Positions 39,351 through 50,131 of a DNA stretch of 64,000 bases are shown here, piece by piece (the first letter of the stretch is position 1; the number at the start of each line of letters is the position of its first letter). The notes beneath the pieces were generated by a model. It was given only the letters and a program-made list of their open reading frames with translations. It did no database searches and had not been told where the DNA came from. Source of the DNA: Verticillium longisporum (taxonomy: Eukaryota; Ascomycota; Sordariomycetes; Glomerellales; Plectosphaerellaceae); NCBI GenBank assembly GCA_019188255.1, contig JAETXT010000009.1, positions 2,480,001 to 2,544,000 on the forward strand, given 5' to 3'. The translations under genes and the position numbers were made by a program.

Positions 39351-40157
39351 TTAAGATTTATAGATATTAAATCTAATAATCCTAGGAACTATAATTTTAT
39401 ACTCTTTATATTAAAGTCGATATCGAGATCCTTCCTAACCTTTTATATTAAATATATTATATTAATATCCTCTAAGATAATATTAAACTCTTATTATAGC
39501 TTTTTAGTACTCTCTAGCTCTATTATAGAGCTATTATTATAATCTAAAGAGCTTATTATCGCTAAGTTTATAAAGCCCTAGTATAGGTAATTAATTATTC
39601 TATATAGCTTCGTTTTTTAGGTTTTATAATTAATAATATAGCTTAATAGTAATCTTAACTATAGGAGTCCTAAGATACTTAAAGTAGATAGTACTCTTAT
39701 AGATTATATAGTAAAGGAATTCCTTATTATTAAGCTTATATAAGAACTATAGTATTCTTATAATTACTTATAAAGTATAATTAATAAGCTTATATATAAT
39801 AAATACACTATTTATAGGATTAATCTTAGTTTCTCTAGCTCTAGCTATTCTATATATAATATTATATAATTAATATTAAGAGGGCTTTATTATTTATATA
39901 AACCTTAATTAAATATTTCTATTATATTTACGAGCTCTAAATAGGTAGGGTATCTAATATAAAGCTTTAATAGTTAATTTTTAATTATCTAAGGCTATCT
40001 CTAAGTTACTACTACCTATATAAGTTAGATGTACCCGTCTACTTCACCGATCACGTAAGCCGTAGTTCACGTGCTCCTGAGAGCTATGGATCCTAGATAT
40101 CCTAGATATCACTATCCTAATCACTATCCTAGGGAATCCCCTAATATTGGTTCAATA
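39351..40157 (-). mobile_element. Copia-1 second copy, 5' end with LTR
   Basis: 39351-39873 matches the 5' internal end of Copia-1 (about 27093-27643). 39874-40157 is a 284-bp LTR of the same family, ending GGTTCAATA. 40025-40157 keeps CA/TG dinucleotides (for example CACGTGCTCCTGAGAGC), so RIP is weak at this edge. The rest of the element was presumably lost when copy D landed. This LTR is the outer border of the repeat island, 65 bp from the TFC4 stop codon. Confidence 0.82.
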
Positions 40158-40222
40158 ATAAGTATAGAACTTGATTAACTAATAAGTAAAGGTAGTCTAG
40201 AATATACAAGTACCTTATTAAG

Positions 40223-43200
40223 CTAAAGAACTAGTCTATGAAGAAGGCTAGCTTCTAGATAAGTATTCTCCTCGCTAGTTATAAGGATGATATACTGATT
40301 AAAAGCTGCATTGATAATAGTGTCGCGGTCTCCAGGAGCTACTGCTGGATGAATACTCTGGTCGTCAATAACCCTTTGATACCAGCAATGTGCTAGGTGG
40401 TGCAGACCGAGCATGTGGAACGAACGTGCTACTGTAAAAAGCGCCTCACGTCTCTGACTATCGGAGCCATTCATCCGACAATCCGCGTATTCGAACAAAC
40501 ATGCGAGGCCCTGCATAATAAGGTATTGCCGGTTTTCCGACTGACGCTTTAAGCCATGATGTATGTAGCCAAGTCCAACGCTGAGGTTTATCATTGGGTT
40601 CATAGGGTCGAGCGAGCGGGCCCGTAAAAAGTAGTCTGTTGACATATCAGCGGCTATACGGAAAACAACTGTCAGAATAACATGTCCAGCATGAACTCAC
40701 TGAGGGCATAGGTATAGCTGGTCGAGGTGAATAGAATGTGGCCGTAGAGTGTGAGTAAACACACATCGAGATTTCTTGTTTGCCCTTGAGCTGTTGAATT
40801 GTCCACCGGGATCGTTACCTGGGTTCCTGGTTGAGTGGACCGAAGCTGTGTAGCATCGATCAAGCGAATCTGCCGTAGTATATACTTCTGGACGGGACCC
40901 GAGTTATACCACGATGCAGGAGATTGACATAACCGACATAGAGCGGCAAACATGCGATAAGAATCCGAGTCGAGTTGCTGTACTTTTGTGAAGAATCTCG
41001 CCATAGCAACGCACATCTCCTCGTCTCCGAGGTAAATTGCGCATGCTATTCACACATGAGTTAGGATATGTCCAGACGTAGGGCCAGGTTTCAACCTTAC
41101 CGGCCCATGCCACATGGATGAGAAACATGAAGTCTTTTGAGTTCACGAAGACGATCGAGTCTCGAGCGGCCTCGCAGACCTGATAGGCTTCGTGGCCATG
41201 TCCCTCGAGCGCTAGGCTTATTGCGAAATCGAGAAACAGCTCCAGCCACTCCCCAAAGGGTATACCGCGGTGGCCGTCATCATCTGATGGCACATGGACC
41301 CTGCCATCATCTCCCTGTGAAGGCGCAACGTCTAGTTAAATCTGTCAGTGATAGAGCTAAACACTGTGGAAAATGTTGTGTACTCACTCCGAGACAATCT
41401 CTCGGCCAGCTCGTGCAGTTCTGATGTGCCTGTACCGTACTGCGTCTCCATAGGAGCGTTGAACACAATTCCCTCGCTCGCGCCCAGATACTTGACGTAC
41501 TTGTCCCAAGTATAAAACTTCCTGAAGGAGCGAAAGTCATCCACAAGGTCTTTCGCTGCTGCCATCCATATTGGTATGAGCCCTCGGTTGCCTTCTTGGA
41601 TTCCTCTCTTGAGGTCACGTACTTCCTTGTGGCGTCGCGAGAGCTCGTCAGCCCGGTCACGCTCCTCCCGCCGTCGTTGGTCGGGCGCGACCAATCTTTT
41701 TGGTCGATACCGGGGTCTCACAACTGAACCTGGAGCCGGGTTGTGCCCGTGTGGCCGTTTTCTGTTTTTAGTAGTCGCGTCCGCGTCTGCCGCATACGCA
41801 TCAGTTTTGCCGCGAACAGCACGATAGGCATGTTCTCCAGCGCCCTGCAATGCAATAGCTTCAGTGACGAGGATGAGTGCTTCCTCATCTTCCCTAGCAT
41901 CCTCGTAGATTTTAGCGAGTTCGATGCGAGCATCAATGTTGCTATCGTCCACCTGTATTGTGAGTAAAAAGCAGTCTTCAGCTGCACCAGTGTCGCCTTT
42001 GGTGAGATGGCATCTACCAAGATCGAGCAGAAGGTCTGGGTCTTGACCATAGACAGAATTCCGTAGGAGCTCGTAGTAGTCGAGAGCCCGCAAAGCATCG
42101 CCAGATGAGTTTAGAGCATCCGCTATATCCCGTATCAAGCCCGGAAAGTCATCAACAGCTGAAGCAGTTGCGCTTTCAGTGGGATCTAGCCACAAAAGAT
42201 GTCTCTTCGCAAGGTTAGCCTCCAAGAAGAATAAATGCATGATACTATGGTAGTTTTGAAAACTTACACTTGACTCTTCTTGGTCCCCCATTTTGAGGCG
42301 ATACAGGCCAAGCCGGGCGCGGAGCTCAAGGGGCAAGCCCGATCCATAAAGGTGTAGCTCATATGTAGATGTGTCGAAACCGGGAATCTGTTCGCGCCTC
42401 GTGCTCTCATGATCCCATTCTCGATCGTCTTTGTCCCAACACAACCAAAAAGCATCATCGTGTCGTGACAGTAGCCAACGCGACAGGGAGCTAATCTGCT
42501 TGACCGCCTGTGCAAAATCTCCCAAGCAAGCGAGCAGTTCCGCATAGATACTGACGTCTCCCCAGAAAATTGCTGACTCGCTATCGCATGGCTTTTGCTG
42601 TAGGTATGCAAAAAAAGCTTGGTAGGCGTCCACCGCCCTTTGTACATGCTCTGGACTCCGAGATGCCTCACAGGCCTCAGCTAGCTTTCGAACCAGTGAA
42701 ATATCATGAGGAAAGCGATCTAGGACGATAGAGTATTCGCGAATCGCCTTGGTCAAGTGACCACGTCTATGGTTCACCTCGGCCCTACCAAGTCTTGCCT
42801 CGATGTTTGTTGGCTGCGCGAGTACGGCTGAGGCGAAACATGTTCCTGCGGTCTTGAGTGCTGGGCTGTCATCATCGTCGCCGGCCATACCCAGGGCGAG
42901 AGCCGCGCAGCTGAGCCAGCCACTGGCATCTTTTGGTCGAAGATGAGAAGCATACAGCTTGGCAGTGAGCGCATCGGAATCTCTACCCTGCTCCTCGCAA
43001 ATAGTCGCCAACGTCATCCATGCCTGGTTCGTCTCGGCCTTTATCCTGATGATCACCTGTATTCTTCGCTCCGCTTCGGGATAGTCGCCATTGAGGTAGG
43101 TCCTGATGTCCTCAGCCACCCGAAGCTTGATATCAGCACGGGGCTCCAGTTCCTTTCGGTTGGTGCGAGAGTGCCGTCCAACCGTTGACTTCCCTCTTTT

Positions 43201-43377
43201 GGTTCTTGAAGAGGGTTCATCTTCATGTGGGTCTCGATACGAAGCCAGAAAAGCCTGGACGGACTGTTCAAAACGAGCATTTTCCAACCGGAGCTCCAAT
43301 TCATCAGAGTCAGCGTCCGAGATCGCGTCTTCCTGGAGCTGATCATTGAGGCCTAGCCCTCGTCCGATTAGGTCCAT
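40223..43377 (-). CDS. TFC4: Transcription factor TFIIIC subunit with TPR repeats (tau131/Sfc4 type)
   Basis: Scaffold subunit of TFIIIC, which binds tRNA gene promoters and recruits TFIIIB for RNA polymerase III. Predicted 992 aa from ATG at 43377. Three introns: 41332-41387, 41046-41100 and 40636-40700, all starting GTGAG or GTAAG; each splices in phase to give family sequence (SRNVAPSQGDD, WACAIYLGDEEMC, TYALNYFLRARSLDP). An acidic N-terminus and basic stretch precede a first TPR block (residues about 100-290), then a linker and a second TPR block. The C-terminus carries the conserved DPMNPMINLSVGLGYIHHGLKRQ motif. An in-frame, stop-free 48-nt segment (42220-42267, GTAAGT at its 5' end) may be a fourth intron. 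The last 30 codons are unusually AT-rich beside the RIP island but still resemble the family's end. Confidence 0.9.
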
Positions 43378-43789
43378 GTCAGACACACCAGTCAAGTCAT
43401 TTATCCAAGACCAAGATGTCGATAGAGAAGTGACGGGTGTTGAACCTGGTTGATGCGGGAAGAAGTAAGAAAGTTAAAGCCTCGCCCAGACCGTGTCACA
43501 AATCCAATCGAGGCCTTTGCTAGAGTCTCATGGAGAGCTGTGCGCAATGTTGAATGTAATATTCAAGTCACCATGGGTGTTGGGAATGTAGTTAGGTTGG
43601 TAGTAGACAAGCATCTGCACGAGCTGAAATCCATGCCGTCAGGGTACCGAAATTCCGGTACATTAGGCACCTGAGGTAGCCACTTATAGGCCAAGGTGGG
43701 CCTGATTGGCCGCCAATGCCAATGACCCACTCGCGTATAGAACACACTATCCATTCGTACAGACCCACGTTAAAAGTCTGAATCCACCC
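43378..43789. other. Upstream region of TFC4
   Basis: About 410 bp of normal composition between the TFC4 start and the mariner relic. It should hold the TFC4 promoter and 5' leader. A small palindromic cluster, GGTACATTAGGCACCTGAGGTAG, lies at 43658-43680. No convincing gene. Confidence 0.5.
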
Positions 43790-45105
43790 GCCCTATTTCA
43801 ATGCGTTTCCTCGACGCGATCGCGATATAGGATTTTTCCTTTTTCACTACTACTACCGCTACTATATCTTAAAAAACTTTATCTTCTAGGAAACTATACT
43901 TCGAATATAAAGCTAACTCTAAGCTAAGTCTCGAATATTATATAGTAGTTATTACGCTAATTAATATAGGTTAAAGTTAGCGAGATATCGCCGCGGCTCT
44001 TAGTATATCTTAAGGGGCTATATAGGCTATACTTCGATAGTATATATCTTATATATCTCGATAGTATATATCTTATATATCTCTAAAGACCTAGCTATAA
44101 TCTAGATATCGGAAGATACTATTAAAAAAGGACGTTAGGGCTATTAAGCGTATATTAATTAAGGACCCTCATATTATCTATTATTAGCTTCTCTAGAAGA
44201 CTATTACCTTTATATCTACTAGGACTATAGGATATACTTTAAAGGAGCTACGCTTCTATAAATATAAATATATAAACTAGATCCCTTTACTAGTAGCTAT
44301 AGCTAAAGACTAGCTATCAATAGTATAAAGATAGATAGCTAATAAATATAAATTTATTAAAGTATATCGATTTTCCTATAGGATATTTTATATTAATTTT
44401 TAGACTATATACTCTAATAAATGTAGCTTATAGAATTCTATATCTAACTATATTTACTAGGTATAGCGTATACCCTTATAGAAGTATAATAGGGACTTCG
44501 TTAATCTATAGAATTACGTTAAAGTAAATATTACGATTATAATATAGGCTACTATATAATAGATAGGTAGGATAGAGCTAGTCTTCCTAAAAAGAGATTA
44601 AACTAATAAGTATAAAGGCTATATATCTAGGTCCTATATATAAGCTCTATAGGAAGGTCTTCTTCCTATCTATAATAGGATACGTTATTTTTAATAGGAT
44701 AATATATCTATCTATATATCTAATAAATCAATATCCTAGATTATATAGAAGGCTCTTAGCCTTATAGACTAGCTTATATATTCCCCTAATCTAGGCCCAA
44801 TCGAGCTAGTTTAAGGAGTTCTAAAAAGGATAATATATTCTATATATCTAGATCTTATAACCTTAAAGAAGAACATCCTCGATATTAATTACTTTAAAGA
44901 GTATTTACGATTAACGTAATAATCTATTCCATAGACTACTATCGCGTAGTTAATTACTATATTACTTAACCGCTACCATGCCTATTATCGTGTAAGGGGC
45001 TAATATACTAAATATTAAGTAGCGGAAAAAGGGCTTTCTTTTAATACTAAAATCATACGTATCTAACTTTTCCTTCAATTTCAATACGTTATCGAAAATA
45101 GGGGT
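43790..45105 (+). pseudogene. RIP-degraded Tc1/mariner-type transposase relic
   Basis: AT-rich, CA/TG-poor island of 1.3 kb between two normal genes. The plus-strand frame, ignoring stops, reads as a DDE transposase: an HTH-like part (IKRILIKDPHIIYY...TIGYTLKELRFYKY, about 44140-44270), then the second catalytic region FQQDNISIYIS near 44690-44730. After it comes IYSPNLGPIELVQGVLKRI (about 44775-44835), matching the family's W/YSPDLNPIExVWxxLK block with D changed to N. Degenerate terminal inverted repeats are likely: CGCCCTATTTCAATGCGTTT at the left (43789) and, reversed, CCCCTATTTTCGATAACGT at the right (about 45084-45103). The exact ends and TA duplication are uncertain. Confidence 0.7.
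44034..44081. repeat. Tandem duplication of 24 bp
   Basis: Two adjacent identical copies of TCGATAGTATATATCTTATATATC (44034-44057 and 44058-44081) inside the mariner relic. Confidence 0.85.
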
Positions 45106-45481
45106 AGTTATAGTAGTGCGGTGCATTTAGGTAGGTGGATTTAGACTTTTGACGTTGCGCTGTATTGCAAGGGAAGAGCAAGTTGCCTAGGTACCTAAGG
45201 TAGGTAAATATTGTGATGTGGTGGTGACCTGCACAAGGTACCCAGGAAATTGTCTGCATGTGTCAAATCCCTTCTTCCATGTTCTACACCTTCCGAACCA
45301 GCCGCCATAAGGTACTCTATGATTATCTGTACAGCGAAACGTCCTGCGTAAGTTCTGCATGGGCACGTACGAGGACCTTCGGGAGACCAGCCAGTGCCGA
45401 GCGGCACCGTGCTCGCCAACTGAGCCAGCCTTAAAGCTTGCCGTCGGCTTTGGCATCTGTATTGCAAGTCAGTGTGAAGAT
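45106..45481. other. VTS1 downstream region
   Basis: About 375 bp between the mariner relic and the VTS1 stop, presumably 3' UTR. It contains the palindrome-rich cluster TGCCTAGGTACCTAAGGTAG at 45184-45203. No gene seen. Confidence 0.5.
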
Positions 45482-47488
45482 TCACGAAGAAGGCGCATCA
45501 CGCAACAACTTGCCCTTGACTTGTTCGAAGACTTTGAGCATCTTTCTTCGCGCTCCCAGGGCGTTCACGCCTCGATCTTCCAAAGCTTTGTCATCCAACT
45601 CAATCAAATCAGTCCATTTCATGTCCTTGAGGTTATCAGTGTACTTGTGGAGCCGTAGACTTCTGAGCCAGCTTGGGATATCTTGCAACAATGTAGGGTC
45701 GGTGGGGTCCTCGGGTGGTTTCGAGCTTCCTCGACGTCCTCGCGGGGAACGTCCTCGGACCATATCAGAATGATCCGAGAGGTATCCCTCATGACCGCCA
45801 ACCCCGAATTGGCCGATGTTCAGCGAGGGAATGGCGTTGTTTAGCAGAGAGGGCTGGCCATCGTAAGCGCTCAAGAAGCCGTTGTTCTGCGGAGACGTGA
45901 ATGGCATGTGGCCGAATCCAGCTTGCTGCATCGCTAAGCCAGGAGAGCTTGGACGAGAACGATGACCACCAAGGGCGATGTTCTGCTGCTGGGCCTGTTG
46001 AAGCTGTTGAGCCTGCAGTGCCAACATCTGCTCCCTACTCAGGACCTGGCCATGTTCGTTGACCATCACAACATTCGTGCCAGGTATATTGACGCCTTGT
46101 TGCCCTGGTGTCAGACCGGCCGACATGGGGCCACCCGGCGCGTCATTCGATCGGGCACGCCGATACTTTCGTACGTCGTCGAGAGCGAAGCGGTTGTTGA
46201 CGGTCGAGAGTGCAGCAAGCTTCATTGCGGTGGCATTTGCGAGCATGTCGGCTTGCGAACCCCCAGGAGCCGAACCATTCGGGTTTGCGGTGTTGAAATT
46301 CGGTACCATTGGCGTATTGACCATTGAAGCCCAGTTGCCACTTCCCGTGTTGTAAGGAGACAACAATGGCAGATCGGCAGTCTTGTCAGAGGTCGTCAGA
46401 GTTGTGTTCTGAATCGTTGAGTTGCTGCTGAGTTGCGGGCGAGGGGACCGGAGACCAGCTGATGGAGGAGGTTGTACAAATTGACCCATCGGAGGTTGTC
46501 CAGCAGAGGACTTAGGGCGAGCGGCACTTTGGTCCCCCGAATGCCACGGAGAACTGGGAGCCTGACTGTTCTGGTCATGACCCTCTGCAGGGCCTGCAAT
46601 CGTTGGCGCGCCGAGTGCCGAGCGAGCATCCCCGACAGCACTGTTCCGATTCGAAGAAGGGGGGTTACCCGTCTGTTGTGTGAACTTTGCCTTCTCGGTG
46701 GCTATGGCTGCCGCAGCATCAGGAAACATAGCGTTAATAGTCGATGGATCGAGACCTGAGTAACGCTTGCCCGTAGCGGTGCTGGCAGGCCTTGCCATGG
46801 AGTTTCGGGCCGAGTCTACGTTGAGCTTGTTCATAGCGTCACTCAAGCGATTCGACATCGGATCTGTGGTGACCAGGTCAGCATGTACATAGAGTTATGA
46901 TTCTGCCCAGATGAGACCGACAGGCAATATCAAATGCCGTACCGAGAGGGGGGGGGATTCGCTAGTGGCGGGCTCACCTTTGTCAAAGTTGGCTGGAGAT
47001 AAGACCCCCGACATAGGGTGGCTCTTGCCCATCTGTTGCAATACCTGTATGAAGAACCGGATTTGGACCTGCGTCGTTTGCTGTAGTAGGGCATAGAGCG
47101 CAGCAGTCCGTTCAGCTTCGCTCAAAACGCGGAACCATTGTTCGATGGCACTCAGTTCATCCTTGAAGTCCTGGTCGAGTGTAGCTGCAGCCATGTCCTC
47201 GAGCGTTGTCTCATATTGATCGATGTCAGCGATCCACTGTTGGGCAATCTTGTCCTGGGCGTCCCCTTCTTGGTTGTTCTGTCCCTGCCCCTGTTGGGAC
47301 TGCCCGTAGAAATCGGACGAGGGGCGAATCCGGTTTGACGGAGAAGATCCGGAGAGAGCAGCCATGTCGGCAGAGGCTCGTAAGTGATGGCCGGCCCCTA
47401 CCGTTCGTGAGGATGGAGGTTGGAGAGAGGATGCGGTGTTGGCTTCAGGAGTGCTGTTCCGGTTTCCAACAGCGTGACTGCCAGACAT
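45482..47488 (-). CDS. VTS1: SAM-domain RNA-binding protein Vts1
   Basis: Post-transcriptional regulator of the Smaug/Vts1 family, which binds hairpin loops in mRNA 3' UTRs and promotes deadenylation and decay. One intron (46864-46977, GTGAGC..CACAG) joins SPANFDK to [15 protein letters not shown]. From the conservative ATG at 47488 the product is 630 aa. A helical N-terminal block ([38 protein letters not shown]) is followed by a long Ser/Pro/Gln-rich disordered middle, including a poly-Gln-like [10 protein letters not shown]. The C-terminal SAM domain (about residues 562-625, [14 protein letters not shown] to [16 protein letters not shown]) keeps the ALGARRK RNA-contact helix. Coding-like sequence continues upstream in shifted frames (separate entry), so the true N-terminus is longer. 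Confidence 0.9.
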
Positions 47489-47759
47489 ATTGGGCGATCC
47501 GAAGGACAAAACTGGAGGAGATGCCAATGATGGAGATGGCCAGGGGAGAAATCGCTGGCGTTGGGGTTTTGTTGGTGAGGTGGATGAAACGCTGACGGTG
47601 GAGTGCTATCACCCTTGAAGTTGGGGGGAAGGCGGGCCAGTCAGTGCCCAGGGGTCCAACTGTCTGGCTGGCCTTTGATGGACCCGTGCTGTTTCGAGAT
47701 TCGACTTCAGGCAAGGGGACGTAGTAGGCCTGTCCTTCGCTGGCAGTTCCTTGCTCTGC
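47489..47759 (-). pseudogene. Frame-disrupted 5' coding extension of VTS1
   Basis: Upstream of the conservative start the minus strand still reads as Vts1-like N-terminus, but across three frames. NSTGPSKASQTVGPLGTDW is in one frame up to a run of six [21 protein letters not shown] and NASDFSP are in a second, up to a run of four [19 protein letters not shown] is in the frame of the main exon. Adding one base at each run (plus-strand G runs 47623-47628 and 47543-47546) would restore a single frame. This could be a sequencing or assembly error or real mutation. The first exon and true ATG are not identified. Confidence 0.55.
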
Positions 47760-48411
47760 CTAGCTCTGCCTACGTACGCAGGCACGCAGTATCAACAGCG
47801 TTTGGCAGAACGACTTCGTATTACAAAGTAGTACCTCGACCTCGTGGTTGACGTGTCCTGCCGGTGGCGTCCTCTTTATTCCTGCAGAAACCAGCTGACC
47901 TCAAAGGAGCGGGGAAGACGGGTGAGACGCGAACCGGTGCATCACCTTTCAAGATGTACAATTGTATTCCGTTATGGCAACTGAACTGCCCGAGTGGCTC
48001 GTATGTCAAACACGTATGCCTGACACAGCTTGTTTGTTTTTGGTGGGGGGGCAGGAGGCAGCAAGAAACAGATGTCTGTGGGCTTGTCGGTAACGTCTGG
48101 GCAGACACGAGTCATCCTGACTTAAATGGATGGAAATACGACGCTCAGCTAGAAAATTGGTGTGGGTTAATTGCTGCCAGTGTTAAGCAGCACACGTATA
48201 TGCAATGATGGTGGTGTGTTATGCTACAAAGCGCAGCTGCCTCGTTGCTACCAGAGAGTAGTAGCTTCATGTCGACAGCTTTCCCCAAACCGGAACGAGC
48301 CCCCACATGCCGCTTTGCTGCCCATTCTTCACTTGCCCGTCATGCGCACCACTCGGATGCTCTGGAGACCCAACCACATCTTTTAGGCTTCAAATATATA
48401 CTTGCCTGAAC
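47760..48411. other. Divergent VTS1 / dehydrogenase promoter region
   Basis: About 650 bp of normal composition between the start regions of two divergent genes. Any short 5' exon of VTS1 would lie here. No further gene recognised. Confidence 0.4.
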
Positions 48412-49576
48412 ATGCGTGCTGATGCCTCTCCCGATCGTCCCAGAGCGAAGGAATACAGCACGACTCCAGTTGCCGATGGTTCTTGTGCTGCTAGGCTCAA
48501 CCTCCCGGCAAGCTGCGATCCCCCGCCGCTAGATCGGCCCGGAAGACAACTTGTCTGGGCTGTGCGTTCACCTACCCTCTCCCTCAAGTTTAGCAGGGTA
48601 GCTACCCGTTCTCGTTAAACTCTCGAGACACTAACATGATTCTTGCCCTTAGGTGTTTGGGGGGACTGGCCACATGGGCCGATCCCTTGTCAAATGTGCT
48701 CTGTCCCGCGGAGATCTTGTAGTCTCGGTGGGGAGGCTTTTCGAAACGAATGTCGAGGCCATGAGCGAGGCAGCAGACAGCGACAACTTTCTGGGGACTT
48801 TATGCGATGTGAGGTCAGCAGATTCAGAGGAACGAGCAGTCAAGATGGTACTAGATCGCATCGGACGAGGTGACGTGATCGCCAATAGCTCGGGCTACGG
48901 AGTTATCGATGCCTGCGTGGATCAAGATGTGCACGACCTTCTCAATCAGATTGAGACTAACCTTATGGGTACGCTCAACATTATCCAGGCAAGCCTACCG
49001 TACTTTAGAAAGCAGCAGGGAGGGCGATACTTAATCTTCAGCTCAACGTCTGGGGCGTTGGGTGTACCAGGACTCGGTCCGTACTGCGCAACGAAGTACG
49101 CTGTCGAGGGCTTGGTCGAGGCCATGCTGTACGAAACCGACTCGATCAATGTCAAGGCAACATTAGTCGAGCCTGGCTTGGTCCGACGGGACGAACCCGA
49201 CTCTACGGTGAATCCTTTGCCTACCTGGGGTCATTTCCGCATCAAAGCAGCTAGCGAACCCTACGTGTCTGCAAACTCGCCAGCCCTGCACGCAAAGAGG
49301 ATGTTTCAATGGCTGGGGGATAAGCAACCCACCAGCGCTGTAAAGTGCGCCGAGCTCGTCTGGCAGCTGGCTCATTGCTCGTACCCACCTCTTCGGTTGT
49401 TGCTGGGGAGCTATGCTATAGAGAGTATCAGAGACCGACTTCGCTCAGTCACGGAGGAGCTGGAAGACTGGAAGCATCTCAACTTCCCAATTGCCCCTGA
49501 GCCATTTGAGGGTGAGGCTGAGACAAGAGACGGGCACCCCGTACAAGGCTTGGGCACGGAAGTGGCAGAGACATAA
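48412..49576 (+). CDS. Short-chain dehydrogenase/reductase (classical SDR)
   Basis: NAD(P)-dependent oxidoreductase of the classical SDR family; substrate unknown. The well-supported exon is 48653-49576. It starts after a branch site CTAAC and acceptor CCCTTAG, and carries the glycine-rich turn FGGTGHMG, the NSSG equivalent of the NNAG motif, a serine-rich strand (IFSSTSGALG) and the catalytic YCATK tetrad motif. A first exon 48412-48561 is proposed because its end, RQLVWA, supplies the missing first beta strand; splicing GTGCGT..TTAG (48562-48652) is in phase and gives VWAVFGGTGHMG. Total then 357 aa. The first exon's N-terminal 40 residues are unusual for the family, so the ATG may be internal. 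Similar proteins act on small carbonyl or hydroxyl substrates. Confidence 0.8.
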
Positions 49577-50131
49577 GATCTAGTACATAGTGTACACGAG
49601 ATGGGATCTGGCACGCCAAGAAAGGAGTTCTCTCAGAACAACAATCCATATCTGGGACTGTATCGTGTTGATCATATCTGCGGCCCCTCTCCCAACCTAG
49701 TGCTGATGCTGGTTTGTATTGAAGACAACACAGGCATAAAGGTCGACGCAAACGACTTGCGGTGTGTTGTGTTAGGTACCTTAGACGAACACGACAACGA
49801 TACATGCAAGAAACGCGCTGCTGCATTGTAATAGGCTTACATAAGCAAACAATAGCTCGAAGATCCACTCCAGGGATATCGATAGGTGGCCCTCCCTTTG
49901 GCAGGACGCGTGTCCGATCAAATCCGCGTCTGGATTTATTAATGGGGCAGTCCGCTTCGATGCATTAGTTAGGGGTCACCCAAACATGCCGGAACCGCAT
50001 CAAACGAAAGCACATTGACGACGCCTTGAAACCCGACGCATCGGACGCTCACGAAGTGTGGTGTTCAACCCTTAGACGATTGCGCTGCCGAATAAAAACC
50101 CTGATCGCCTTTTCGACGTCCCTTGGCTAAC
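49577..50131. other. Dehydrogenase-transporter intergenic region
   Basis: 555 bp holding the dehydrogenase 3' UTR and the transporter promoter. One copy of the palindromic motif GTTAGGTACCTTAGA is at 49771-49785. No gene seen. Confidence 0.45.

Noticed and set aside
1..40157. Possible centromere, subtelomere or biosynthetic cluster
   Set aside because: All but a small part can be assigned to LTR elements. No telomeric TTAGGG arrays, no satellite arrays and no biosynthetic genes are visible. A pericentromeric position cannot be judged from one window.
45359..47338. Plus-strand open frames opposite VTS1
   Set aside because: They mirror the codon structure of the conserved minus-strand gene and have no independent features.
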